NCBI RefSeq assembly: GCF_029714285.1
Contig: NZ_CP121663.1
Location: 62,001 to 126,000, forward strand
DNA from: Rhizobium sp. CB3090
GTDB lineage: Bacteria; Pseudomonadota; Alphaproteobacteria; Rhizobiales; Rhizobiaceae
DNA length: 64,000 nt
Direction of reading: 5' to 3'
The notes beneath the pieces were generated by a model. That model had not been told where the DNA came from and ran no database searches. It saw nothing but the letters and a program-made list of their open reading frames with translations. Both the position numbers and the translations under genes were made by a program. Position 1 is the stretch's first letter. Each line of letters starts with the position of its first letter. This document shows positions 52,336-59,861 of this stretch, piece after piece.

Positions 52336-53811
52336 TCAAGCCCGTGCCGGAGTCCTTGCCGGCACGACGGCATTGACCGCGACCGCGACGGCGATGTTTG
52401 CAGCAAGCGCAAGCAGTCCGGTATAGACGGTGAACGGTTCTCCGCCGAGGCTGATCAGGTGCAAAGGCTTCCAGCCGGCATCCCAGACGAGGAGAGTGCC
52501 GCCGACGAAGCCGACGAACCAGCCGGCGAGCAGGCCCGGTGCACGGAACCAGTTGGTGTAGAGACCGAAGACCAGCGCCGGCAGCGTCTGCAGAATCCAG
52601 ATGCCGCCCAGCAATTGCAGGTCGAGCGCGAACTGCGTCGGCAGGAAGATGATGACCAGCAGGGCACCCACCTTGACCACGAGCGAAGTCATCTTGGCCA
52701 CCTTGGCTTCGCCCGCGCTGCTTACTTTTGGATCGACATAGGCTTTCCAGAAATTGCGGGTGAAGAGATTGGCAGCGCCGATGCTCATCACCGCAGCCGG
52801 AACCAGGGCGCCGATCGCGATCGCCGCGAAGGCGAAGCCGGCAAACCAGCCCGAGAACAGCGTCTTGAACAGGGCAGGCACGACATCGTTGGGGCTGTCG
52901 AGTTTCAGGCCGGCCGCATGGCCCATATAGCCGAGCAGGGCGAGAAGGCCGAGCAGCAGCGTATAGGCCGGCAGCAGGACGGCATTCTTGCGAATGGTCT
53001 TGCCGCTGTTGGAGGCGAAGATACCGGTCAGCGTATGCGGGTACATGAAGGCAGCGAGAGCCGAGCCCAAAGCGAGCGTTGCGTAGGCGACATATTGATT
53101 GCCGCCCAGGAGAATATTTCCCGATCCCTTGGCCTGGAATGCGGCGTCGGCTGCAGCAAAGACATTGGCGTAGCCACCGAGTTTTGAGGGAATGAGCGCC
53201 ACAGCAGCAATGACCACGACATAGATCATGATGTCCTTGACGAAGGCGATCAGTGCCGGAGCGCGCAGACCTGCAGAATAGGTGTAGAGCGCCAGCACGA
53301 TAAAGGCGATCGCCAGCGGCAGTTCGCCATGCAGGCCAAGTGCCTTCAGGACCGTGGTCATGCCGACGAGCTGCAGCGCGATGTACGGCATGGTCGCAAT
53401 GACGCCAGTTGCCGCGACGGCGAGTTCGAGCGCGCGTGAACCATACTGGCCATGCACGACGTCGCCGGCGGTCACGTAGCCGAAATCCCTCGCCCGTTTC
53501 CAGAGAACCGGCATCACCATGAAGACGAAGGGATAGACGACGATCGTATAGGGCAGGGCAAAAAAGCCATAGGCGCCGACCGTATAGACGAGCGCTGGAA
53601 CGGCGATCACCGTATAGGCCGTATAGAAGTCGCCGCCGACCAGGAACCAGGTGATCCAGGTGCCGAAGCTGCGGCCACCCAGGCCCCACTCGTCGATATG
53701 AGCAAGTGTGGTTGGTTTGCGCCAGCGGGACGCGACGAAGCCCAAAATCGTGACAAGCGCGAAGAAGAAGAGGAAGACGGCAAGCGCCGTGCTGTCGATG
53801 TCAGTCGTCAT
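52336..53811 (-). CDS. mctP: Monocarboxylate permease MctP (sodium:solute symporter family)
   Basis: A 491-residue integral membrane protein of the SSS family with about 13 helices. Family landmarks are WGLGGRSFGTWITWFLVGGD near the N-terminus and the GANLFTRNF region near residue 315. The gene order (DUF3311 protein, SSS permease, with a NarL-type regulator and a Cache-domain kinase upstream) is that of the mct locus of Rhizobium leguminosarum, where MctP takes up monocarboxylates such as lactate, pyruvate and alanine. The start overlaps the DUF3311 gene by 11 bases. Ion coupling is inferred from the family. Confidence 0.9.
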   Translation of the reverse strand: MTTDIDSTALAVFLFFFALVTILGFVASRWRKPTTLAHIDEWGLGGRSFGTWITWFLVGGDFYTAYTVIAVPALVYTVGAYGFFALPYTIVVYPFVFMVMPVLWKRARDFGYVTAGDVVHGQYGSRALELAVAATGVIATMPYIALQLVGMTTVLKALGLHGELPLAIAFIVLALYTYSAGLRAPALIAFVKDIMIYVVVIAAVALIPSKLGGYANVFAAADAAFQAKGSGNILLGGNQYVAYATLALGSALAAFMYPHTLTGIFASNSGKTIRKNAVLLPAYTLLLGLLALLGYMGHAAGLKLDSPNDVVPALFKTLFSGWFAGFAFAAIAIGALVPAAVMSIGAANLFTRNFWKAYVDPKVSSAGEAKVAKMTSLVVKVGALLVIIFLPTQFALDLQLLGGIWILQTLPALVFGLYTNWFRAPGLLAGWFVGFVGGTLLVWDAGWKPLHLISLGGEPFTVYTGLLALAANIAVAVAVNAVVPARTPARA

Positions 53812-53998
53812 GGCGCACGCTCCGATAGGCGATGAAGGTCAGCGTCGCGGTGATCGGCACCCAGGCGAGCTGGTACCAGTAGAAAAAGGGAAAACCGAAC
53901 AGGGCCGGCTCGCGAGTATTGTAAAAGGATGGCCAGAGCAGGCCGATATAAGGAATGACGAGCAGCCAGAGCGCTGCCTTGCTTCGTGGTTTTTCCAT
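53801..53998 (-). CDS. DUF3311 small membrane protein, MctP partner
   Basis: A 65-residue protein with two membrane helices (AALWLLVIPYIGLLWPSFYN and QLAWVPITATLTFIAY) and the DUF3311 pattern. Such proteins are regularly encoded directly before SSS permeases and may be needed for their folding or function. AAGG lies about 9 bases before the ATG, and the gene overlaps mctP by 11 bases. Confidence 0.9.
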   Translation of the reverse strand: MEKPRSKAALWLLVIPYIGLLWPSFYNTREPALFGFPFFYWYQLAWVPITATLTFIAYRSVRHDD

Positions 53999-54269
53999 GT
54001 CGGATACCTTCCGGGCGCCACATGTGGCGGCAAGTTGCGGTTATCAGCGTGGAAGGTGGGCCTGTCAGTCGCTAGCCGAAGGCAAACCCGGCCCGTGCCG
54101 TGGCAACCGGTTTCCCGGCTGAACGGAAGCAGACGTAATGCATTTGAAATCCTCCCAACGGCTCGCTTTCAAGCCAGCCGCAGTGAAGTCCTATGGCGAC
54201 CGTTTTCGTCAGACAAGATGTCAGAAAGGGAAATGGCTGAGGCCTACCCAGAAGTGGGTAGAACGCGAT
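53999..54269. other. mctR-mctP intergenic region
   Basis: This 271-base region carries the mctP promoter. It contains the inverted repeat CTACCCA (54244-54250) and TGGGTAG (54255-54261), listed separately, and a second inverted repeat AACGCGAT/ATCGCGTT (54263-54270 and 54273-54280) overlapping the mctR stop, which may be a terminator. No other gene was recognised. Confidence 0.45.
54244..54261. promoter_or_regulatory. Candidate response-regulator site upstream of mctP
   Basis: CTACCCA and TGGGTAG form a perfect 7-bp inverted repeat with a 4-base spacer. Part of it (CTACCCACT on the minus strand) recurs upstream of mctS near 56439-56447, so the two may be bound by the same regulator, most simply MctR. 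Confidence 0.4.
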
Positions 54270-54914
54270 TCATCGCGTTTTGAGGCTGATGCCGTGATCG
54301 AGCGCGTAGCGGATAAGGCCCGCGGTCGTCGCAATGTTGAGCTTCTTCTTGACGTTCTTGCGATGCGTCTCCGCCGTAGCGGGCGTTATGCCAAGGGCCT
54401 CGGCCATCTCCTTGTTGCTGCTTCCGGAAACGATGAGGCCGAGAACGTCGCGCTCGCGCGGCGTCAGGGGATCCGTGTCCTCTTCGCTCTTGCGCTCCAT
54501 CAGCACATCGACGACACCCGATGAGAAGTATGTGCCGCCTTGAGCTATCGTCTCGATGGCCAAGACGATTTCGTCGGTCGAGACATCTTTGAGGATGTAG
54601 CCGGCGGCGCCACGCATCACAGAGGAAGAGATGTATTCCCGGCTGTCATGCATGGAGAGCATGACGACGCGGGTCTCGGGCAATTCGTTTCGAAAGAGCT
54701 CGATGGCGTCGATCCCGTTCAGCTTCGGCATGTTGATGTCCATCAGCACGACCTCGGGGCGCGTGTCGCGGCCGATGTCGAGGCCAGTCTGTGCAAGCCC
54801 GGCCGTTCCGACGACCTCTATGTGATCGTAGGTTTCGAGCACGGCTTTCAGCCCATCGATCACCAGCGGATGGTTGTCGATCAGCAATACTTTGATTCTA
54901 GGACGCGCCGTCAT
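54270..54914 (-). CDS. mctR: NarL/FixJ-family response regulator MctR
   Basis: A 214-residue regulator with a receiver domain (IKVLLIDNHPLVIDGLKAVL, Asp59 in VVLMDINMPKLNG, Lys in AAGYILKDVS) and a C-terminal LuxR-type helix-turn-helix (LTPRERDVLGLIVSGSSNKE, EALGITPATAETHRKNVKKK). Its ATG overlaps the stop of the kinase gene by 4 bases, so it is the cognate partner. It probably activates mctP in response to monocarboxylate, as described for the R. leguminosarum locus. Confidence 0.92.
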   Translation of the reverse strand: MTARPRIKVLLIDNHPLVIDGLKAVLETYDHIEVVGTAGLAQTGLDIGRDTRPEVVLMDINMPKLNGIDAIELFRNELPETRVVMLSMHDSREYISSSVMRGAAGYILKDVSTDEIVLAIETIAQGGTYFSSGVVDVLMERKSEEDTDPLTPRERDVLGLIVSGSSNKEMAEALGITPATAETHRKNVKKKLNIATTAGLIRYALDHGISLKTR

Positions 54915-56296
54915 GCAGCTTCGACCTGATCGCGGGGCTGCAGATTGGCCGATTTCGGCATCATCGCCGTTAGCGTTGTGCCGGTGGCCGTGCTGTCGAT
55001 CAGAAGCAGACCACGGAAATGCGCCATTCGCTCCTGCATGTTGCGAAGGCCTAGACCGTGCCCGCCTGCACCGGAGGCTTTGGCATCGCCGAAGCCCGTG
55101 CCATTGTCGGAGATGGTCATGCGTGCTCGCCCACCGTCACTCCAGAGCCTGACTGCAAGGCGGCTCGCGCCGGAATGCCGCTCGACATTGTTGAACGCTT
55201 CCTGAGCGACGCGATAAAGAGCAGTGCTGGCCTCGGGCTTGAGCCGATCGACGAAACCGGACGCTTCGATTTCGGTCACAATCCCGCTCCGCTCCTGGAA
55301 GTTATGGCAAAAAGCCTCGAGTGCCGCGGTCAGACCCATGTCGTCGAGCACACGCGGACGAAGATCGTGCGACAGCCGCCGGATCTCCTTGATCGCGCCA
55401 TTCAACGCCTCAACGCCACGCTCGATCGTCAGCGCCGCATCGTTGACGTCGGTCCTGACCTTGCGGCCGGCGAGATCCATGGCATAGCGGACACCGACGA
55501 GGTTTTGCGAAACCCCGTCATGCAGCTCGCGGGCAAGCCGGGCGCGTTCCTCCTCCTGTGTGTCGATAACCCGCTGGGTCAGCTCCTTAAGCCTGCCATC
55601 GGCCATGCGTCGTTCATGGAAAGTGAGCAGCATGCAGGTGGTGAAGACGACGATGACTGCGGGAACGGCAATCATCGCCACGATGATAAAGGTGCTTTTG
55701 ATGCTGGCGCGCATGCTGGCATTGGCAGCCGCCGTCTGTGCGTAGACGTCGTCGAGATAGACGCCGGTTCCCAAGACCCAGCGCCATTTGTCGAGGCCGA
55801 CGACGAAGGACAGTTTATCGGCCACCTGGCCGCTGGATGGCTTTTGCCACTCGTATTGGTGCAGGCCACCGCCCGCCTTTGCCGTCGCGATCAGCTCGGC
55901 GATCACCTTGTCTCCGTTCGGATCGGTCAGATCGAGCCAATTGCGGCCGGGCCGAAAGCTCTGGCGCGGATGGACGATATTGTTTCCGTCATAGTCGTAG
56001 ACAAAGAAATATCCGTCCTTGCCATAGTCGAGCGAAGCCAGGATCGCCGCGACCTTTTCCTTGGCGGCCTGATCGTCCGCAGCCGCATCTCCATAGGTCG
56101 CCTGGATCGCCGAAAGGGCCAGATGGGTCAGATTGAGGATTTCCGTTTCCTTGGACTTCAGCATGTTCTGTTCGAAGGTCGCGATATTGACTTGCGTGAG
56201 GTTCGCCGATTGCCAAGTGATGAAGCTCGTGATCGCCAGTATCGCGATCACAAGCGGAATGATCGCCAGCGCAATGATCTGGTGCCTTAGCGACAA
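54911..56296 (-). CDS. mctS: Sensor histidine kinase MctS with Cache domain
   Basis: A 461-residue kinase. It has an N-terminal membrane segment (IIALAIIPLVIAILAITSFI), a periplasmic single Cache domain (DGYFFVYDYDGNNIVHPRQSFR is given as its key part FFVYDYDGNNIVHP, then WRWVLGTGVYLDDVYAQ), a second membrane segment and a HisKA_3 core with the phospho-accepting His in ARLARELHDGVSQNLVG and the ATPase box GHGLGLRNMQERM. The start is a TTG with AGGA at 7 bases. Cache domains of this type bind small organic acids, which fits control of a monocarboxylate transporter. Confidence 0.9.
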   Translation of the reverse strand: MSLRHQIIALAIIPLVIAILAITSFITWQSANLTQVNIATFEQNMLKSKETEILNLTHLALSAIQATYGDAAADDQAAKEKVAAILASLDYGKDGYFFVYDYDGNNIVHPRQSFRPGRNWLDLTDPNGDKVIAELIATAKAGGGLHQYEWQKPSSGQVADKLSFVVGLDKWRWVLGTGVYLDDVYAQTAAANASMRASIKSTFIIVAMIAVPAVIVVFTTCMLLTFHERRMADGRLKELTQRVIDTQEEERARLARELHDGVSQNLVGVRYAMDLAGRKVRTDVNDAALTIERGVEALNGAIKEIRRLSHDLRPRVLDDMGLTAALEAFCHNFQERSGIVTEIEASGFVDRLKPEASTALYRVAQEAFNNVERHSGASRLAVRLWSDGGRARMTISDNGTGFGDAKASGAGGHGLGLRNMQERMAHFRGLLLIDSTATGTTLTAMMPKSANLQPRDQVEAA

Positions 56297-56602
56297 GAGA
56301 TGGTCCTCCCAAGATTTCCCGGCCGATTTCGTCCGCTACTCTACTCTTCACGGACCGCCGAAACATCTTGCACTAAAGCGGCAAGGATAATGCGTGGTCA
56401 AGTATAGCGCCTGCCGAGCAAGTCACTTGTCGCTGAATGGAGTGGGTAGATGATAGCGAGTCCGGGCCGAAGAGTATGGCAATAGTGTTGCTTTCTCGCA
56501 ACGATTCCGCCTGATATTCTACAATGTGAAATTGCATGCTTGCCGATTGGCCGATCTCGTGTAACATAGCCGCATCCGCAATCAAATCAGAGGAGGCGTG
56601 AA
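56297..56602. other. Divergent region between mctS and the small ORF
   Basis: This 306-base gap contains the mctS promoter, a CTACCCACT half-site on the minus strand near 56439, and a plus-strand promoter-like pair TTGCCG (56540-56545) and TAACAT (56562-56567) with a 16-base spacer, directed at the small ORF at 56603. Confidence 0.4.
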
Positions 56603-56707
56603 ATGAAATCCATTCTCGTGTTTAATCGCTTCTCTGGCGGAACAGCCATGGTGGTGTCGATGCGACATGTATCAAACCAAAGCCACTACGGTCATCCAGG
56701 CTACTAA
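56603..56707 (+). CDS. Putative 34-residue small protein
   Basis: A 34-codon ORF (starting MKSILVFNRFSGG, ending HYGHPGY) with a near-ideal AGGAGG site 6 bases before the ATG. A TTGCCG-N16-TAACAT promoter-like pair lies about 36 bases upstream of the start codon. The N-terminus is mildly hydrophobic, and the C-terminal part is rich in His, Ser and Tyr. No family was recognised. The translation and promoter signals make it a credible small gene, or a leader peptide. Confidence 0.45.
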   Translation: MKSILVFNRFSGGTAMVVSMRHVSNQSHYGHPGY

Positions 56708-56856
56708 GCCTTCGGATTTTCTGCCCGTTTAGTATTTCCCTCATTATCTTGACGTGACCGGCTACCGGAGCGTTCGCTCGCGTTTCCGCGTCTGTATCCG
56801 CGCGTCTTTTGACCTTCGAAAGGACCTGGCTGCATAGTTGCGCCGGGAAAGAAACT

Positions 56857-57087
56857 ATGCGTGAAGCACAATCCTTAGTTGCCGGCACTCTTGCGGCGAC
56901 CGTTGATGAACTTTGCCTGAAATTCGGCGTCCGGAAGACCGCGTTTGCGTTGTTCCTCGCCGCGTGGAGGCATCAGCAAACGGTAAATCAAACCTCTCAA
57001 CTGTCCAATCGTATGCGCCAGGATATCTGCCTTCCGGACGGTGAGGAAACGTCCGGATTTCCTGTTTGGAATCTCCGGGTATGGTAA
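56857..57087 (+). CDS. DUF1127-like small protein
   Basis: A 76-residue ORF whose second half (AAWRHQQTVNQTSQLSNRMR, then QDICLPDGEE) resembles the DUF1127 consensus of an aromatic/arginine-rich helix followed by a D-I-G-L type end. Small DUF1127 proteins in Agrobacterium influence phosphate and carbon metabolism. A GGGAAAG stretch precedes the ATG. The match is by eye only. A strong terminator hairpin follows it. Confidence 0.5.
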   Translation: MREAQSLVAGTLAATVDELCLKFGVRKTAFALFLAAWRHQQTVNQTSQLSNRMRQDICLPDGEETSGFPVWNLRVW

Positions 57088-57171
57088 AGGGTCGAACTGA
57101 CTACGGGGCGAGGGGTGTCAGATACGCCTCTCGCTCCATTCCCGGCCGGCTCAGCGCAGGTCTGGAATGTT

Positions 57172-57213
57172 ATGCAGGCATGGCACGCCCGCAATTGGGC
57201 GTCCTGCCTGCAT
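57172..57213. terminator. Large terminator hairpin
   Basis: ATGCAGGCA (57172-57180) pairs with TGCCTGCAT (57205-57213), and ACGCCC (57185-57190) with GGGCGT (57197-57202). The two-part stem sits between the DUF1127-like ORF and the convergent ribB stop and may terminate both transcripts. Confidence 0.7.
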
Positions 57214-57226
57214 TTATCTATAATGA

Positions 57227-57868
57227 TTAGGCGGCGGACATTTCCCGCGTCGCCAGGTCGCGCTGACGAGCCAAATAGGCGATCAGATCTTCGATCGTCA
57301 CCAGAAGAAGACCGTGCCGTTCGGCAAACTTCTCAAGATCCGGAAGCCGCGCCATGGTGCCGTCGTCATTGGCAACTTCGCAGATCACCCCCGATCCCGA
57401 ATGGCCGGCAAGTCTTGCGAGATCGACGGCTGCCTCGGTATGGCCGGGACGTCCAAGCACGCCCGCCGGGTGTGCGCGTAGCGGAAAAATATGCCCCGGG
57501 CGGGCAAAGTCGTCAGGCTTCGTGCCTTTTGTGACGAGGGCGCGGACCGTTGCCGCGCGATCGGCTGCGGAAATCCCTGTCGTCGTTTCCGGAATATAGT
57601 CCACGGACACCGTGAAGGCGGTCTTCAGAAGCTCGGTATTGCGCGGAACCATGAGGGGAATGTCGAGCTCATCCAGCCTTTCACCTTCCATTGCCACACA
57701 GATCAGTCCGCGTGCGTAATTCATCATGAAGGCAATTGCCGCAGGCGTGATAGCATCAGACGCAATCACAAGGTCGCCCTCGTTTTCCCGATCCTGATCA
57801 TCAACGACAACAACGATCTCGCCACGCGAAATCGCCGCGATTGCATCTTCGATTTTAGAAATTGCCAT
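57227..57868 (-). CDS. ribB: 3,4-dihydroxy-2-butanone 4-phosphate synthase RibB
   Basis: A 213-residue stand-alone DHBP synthase converting ribulose 5-phosphate to formate and 3,4-dihydroxy-2-butanone 4-phosphate in riboflavin synthesis. Hallmarks are [20 protein letters not shown] (the acidic metal-binding loop), [12 protein letters not shown], and the C-terminal [25 protein letters not shown] precedes the ATG. It has no GTP cyclohydrolase II domain. An FMN riboswitch lies upstream, so FMN shuts it off. The other riboflavin genes are not in the window. Confidence 0.95.
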   Translation of the reverse strand: MAISKIEDAIAAISRGEIVVVVDDQDRENEGDLVIASDAITPAAIAFMMNYARGLICVAMEGERLDELDIPLMVPRNTELLKTAFTVSVDYIPETTTGISAADRAATVRALVTKGTKPDDFARPGHIFPLRAHPAGVLGRPGHTEAAVDLARLAGHSGSGVICEVANDDGTMARLPDLEKFAERHGLLLVTIEDLIAYLARQRDLATREMSAA

Positions 57869-57994
57869 GCACTTTGCCTTTCAAGGGTTAGCCGCTTTCG
57901 CAGCATCCAAGACTTCTTTCGAAGTCACTGTTTATCCCTTGGGCGAACAAGCCTGCGGACGCGCAACAACACCGGTTGCGCTCGCACGGTTGCT
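57869..57994 (-). promoter_or_regulatory. ribB leader downstream of the riboswitch
   Basis: The segment between the riboswitch aptamer and ribB contains an inverted repeat CGCAAC/GTTGCG (57962-57980 region). It may be part of the expression platform by which FMN binding terminates transcription or hides the ribosome-binding site; the exact mechanism cannot be read from the sequence. Confidence 0.45.
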
Positions 57995-58135
57995 CTCTTC
58001 CATCCGGACTTTAACCGTCGGCCCCGGCCTCTCACCGGGTCTGCTGACCCTCCGCGATCCACGGAGGCGCTCGCGGGCTCCGAGTTTCCTCGATACCGCC
58101 GGTGGGGAGTTTCACCCCGCCCTGAGAACGCGGAT
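57995..58135 (-). promoter_or_regulatory. FMN riboswitch (RFN element)
   Basis: The minus strand carries all the conserved blocks of an RFN aptamer in order: TTCTCAGGGCGGGGTGAAA, CTCCCCACCGGCGGTAT, AGCCCGCGAGCG, GGTCAGCAGACCCGGTGAGA and, closing, GACGGTTAAAGTCCGGATG. It lies about 130 bases upstream of ribB on the same strand, so FMN repression of ribB is near certain. Boundaries are approximate. Confidence 0.95.
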
Positions 58136-58240
58136 AAGATAGGCGATCGATATGGCCTCCCGCAAGAGGGCAGTTTCCCTCTCACTGTTCTTTATGCGAC
58201 GCAACCGATGAACAGATTGTTTTCTCTTAACCGACCGCGG

Positions 58241-59023
58241 TCAGGACATGATGAGACCGCCATCGACATTGATCGTCTGCCCTGTGATGTAGGCCGCATC
58301 GTCACTCGCGAGAAAGGTGACGAGGCCGGCGACGTCTTCGCCTGAACCGGCGCGCTTCATCGGAATGCCTTCGACCCACTCCTTCATCAACTCGCCCGGA
58401 CCGTAATTGCCGAGCAGCTTGCCCCAGGCCTGATCATTATAGGCCCACATGTCCGTCTCGATGATGCCAGGGCAGAAGGCATTGACGGTTATGTTTTCGG
58501 TGGCGACTTCCTTTGCGAGGCTCTGCGTGATCCCGACCACGCCCATCTTCGAGGCGGCATAGTGCGGCGTATAAATGAAGCCGTCGCGTGCCTGCCCCGA
58601 TGCCGTGTTGATGATACGTCCGCCGCGACCATGCTTGCGCATGCGCAGGATCGCTTCCTGCGCGCATAGGAAGACCCCCTTGGTATTGACCGCCATGACC
58701 TTATCCCACTCGCCTTCGGTCATGTCTTCAATCCGTGCGATCGTAATGACGCCGGCATTCTGGATCGATACGTCGACCGAACCAAAGGCATTTTCCGCCG
58801 CGTCATAAAGAGCCTTCACGCTTGCTTTGTCCGTGACGTCGCCGACGAAAGAGATCGCTTTGCCGCCGTCCTTCCTGATCTGCTCGGCAACGGAGTGCAC
58901 CGACTCTTCATTGGCGGAAACGACGAGATTTGCACCTTCTTTCGCAAAGCGTCTTGCGATGGCGGCACCGATGCCCCGGCTACCTCCAGTGATGACGACG
59001 GTCTTGTTTTCGAAGCGGTTCAT
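58241..59023 (-). CDS. SDR-family sugar/polyol dehydrogenase (fifth gene of ABC operon)
   Basis: A 260-residue SDR. The cofactor motif is VVITGGSRGIGAAIARRF, with NAGV, ASGQAR, catalytic Y-x3-K in HYAASKMG and the C-terminal TGQTINVDGG. It belongs to the group of sugar alcohol and sugar dehydrogenases. The ATG follows GGGAG at about 9 bases, 25 bases after the preceding SDR gene. It is the last gene of the operon with the ABC importer, so it probably oxidises the imported compound or its product. Confidence 0.9.
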   Translation of the reverse strand: MNRFENKTVVITGGSRGIGAAIARRFAKEGANLVVSANEESVHSVAEQIRKDGGKAISFVGDVTDKASVKALYDAAENAFGSVDVSIQNAGVITIARIEDMTEGEWDKVMAVNTKGVFLCAQEAILRMRKHGRGGRIINTASGQARDGFIYTPHYAASKMGVVGITQSLAKEVATENITVNAFCPGIIETDMWAYNDQAWGKLLGNYGPGELMKEWVEGIPMKRAGSGEDVAGLVTFLASDDAAYITGQTINVDGGLIMS

Positions 59024-59048
59024 TTGGATTTCTCCCAGTCAATCGTTA

Positions 59049-59837
59049 TCACCAGCAGCAGAAGCCGCCGTCGACCAGCAGGTCGACACCCGTGACAAAG
59101 CTTGCCGCCTCCGAAAGCAGGAATACGGCAGGGCCAACCATCTCATCGACCGTTGCCATGCGCTGCATCGGGGTCTGCTCTTCAAACAGCTTTGTCTGGT
59201 GGACCATCTCCGGCCGGGTGTTCATCGGCGTCGCGGTATAGCCGGGGGAGATCGTGTTGACGCGAATGCCGCGGCCGACCCATTCCATCGCCAGCGACTT
59301 CGACATGTGGATGACGCCGGCCTTGGAGGCGTTGTAATGGCATTGGTTCAGGCCGCGATTGACGATGACGCCCGACATGGACGCAATGTTCACGATCGAT
59401 CCCTTGCCCCTCTTGAGCATCGAGCGCGCTTCGGCCTGGCAGGACAGGAAGACGCCCTTGAGATTGATGTCCATCAGCGTCTGATATTGCTCTTCCTCCA
59501 TCTCCTCGGCAGGATTGGCGTTCGCGATGCCTGCTGCATTGAGTGCGAGGGAGAGGGGACCAAGTTCGACATCCGCGCGTTCTACCGCTTCGGCAAGCGC
59601 TGCCTTGTTGGTCACGTCAGCGGCAATCTGGATGGAGCGGCGGCCCGCCTTGCGAACGAATTCGGCGGTCTGCGACAGGCCATCGTCGTTGCGGCGGTCA
59701 AGCAATGCGACATCCGCGCCGCATTGCGCCAGGCCGATGGCGATGCGCTGGCCGATACCGCTGCCGGCGCCGGTCACGAAGGCAACCTGGCCGGAGAGAT
59801 CGAAAAGCTTGGGAGCATTCAGAGTGATGTCAGGCAT
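59049..59837 (-). CDS. SDR-family sugar/polyol dehydrogenase (fourth gene of ABC operon)
   Basis: A 262-residue SDR with VAFVTGAGSGIGQRIAIG, an NAAG motif, SMSGVI, catalytic Y-x3-K in HYNASKAG and a C-terminal TGVDLLVDGG. It ends CCW, unlike its neighbour, and the two are distinct enough to use different substrates. The gene follows the ATPase gene after 24 bases, with AGGAAAG before its ATG. In such operons two SDRs often act in series on the alcohol and carbonyl forms of a sugar; that order is inference. Confidence 0.9.
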   Translation of the reverse strand: MPDITLNAPKLFDLSGQVAFVTGAGSGIGQRIAIGLAQCGADVALLDRRNDDGLSQTAEFVRKAGRRSIQIAADVTNKAALAEAVERADVELGPLSLALNAAGIANANPAEEMEEEQYQTLMDINLKGVFLSCQAEARSMLKRGKGSIVNIASMSGVIVNRGLNQCHYNASKAGVIHMSKSLAMEWVGRGIRVNTISPGYTATPMNTRPEMVHQTKLFEEQTPMQRMATVDEMVGPAVFLLSEAASFVTGVDLLVDGGFCCW

Positions 59838-59861
59838 CGCTCTTCCTTTCTTGTTGTCACT

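Noticed and set aside
52274-53689. A second same-strand frame of about 470 codons across mctP
   Set aside because: It is arginine-rich and out of frame with the membrane helices of MctP.
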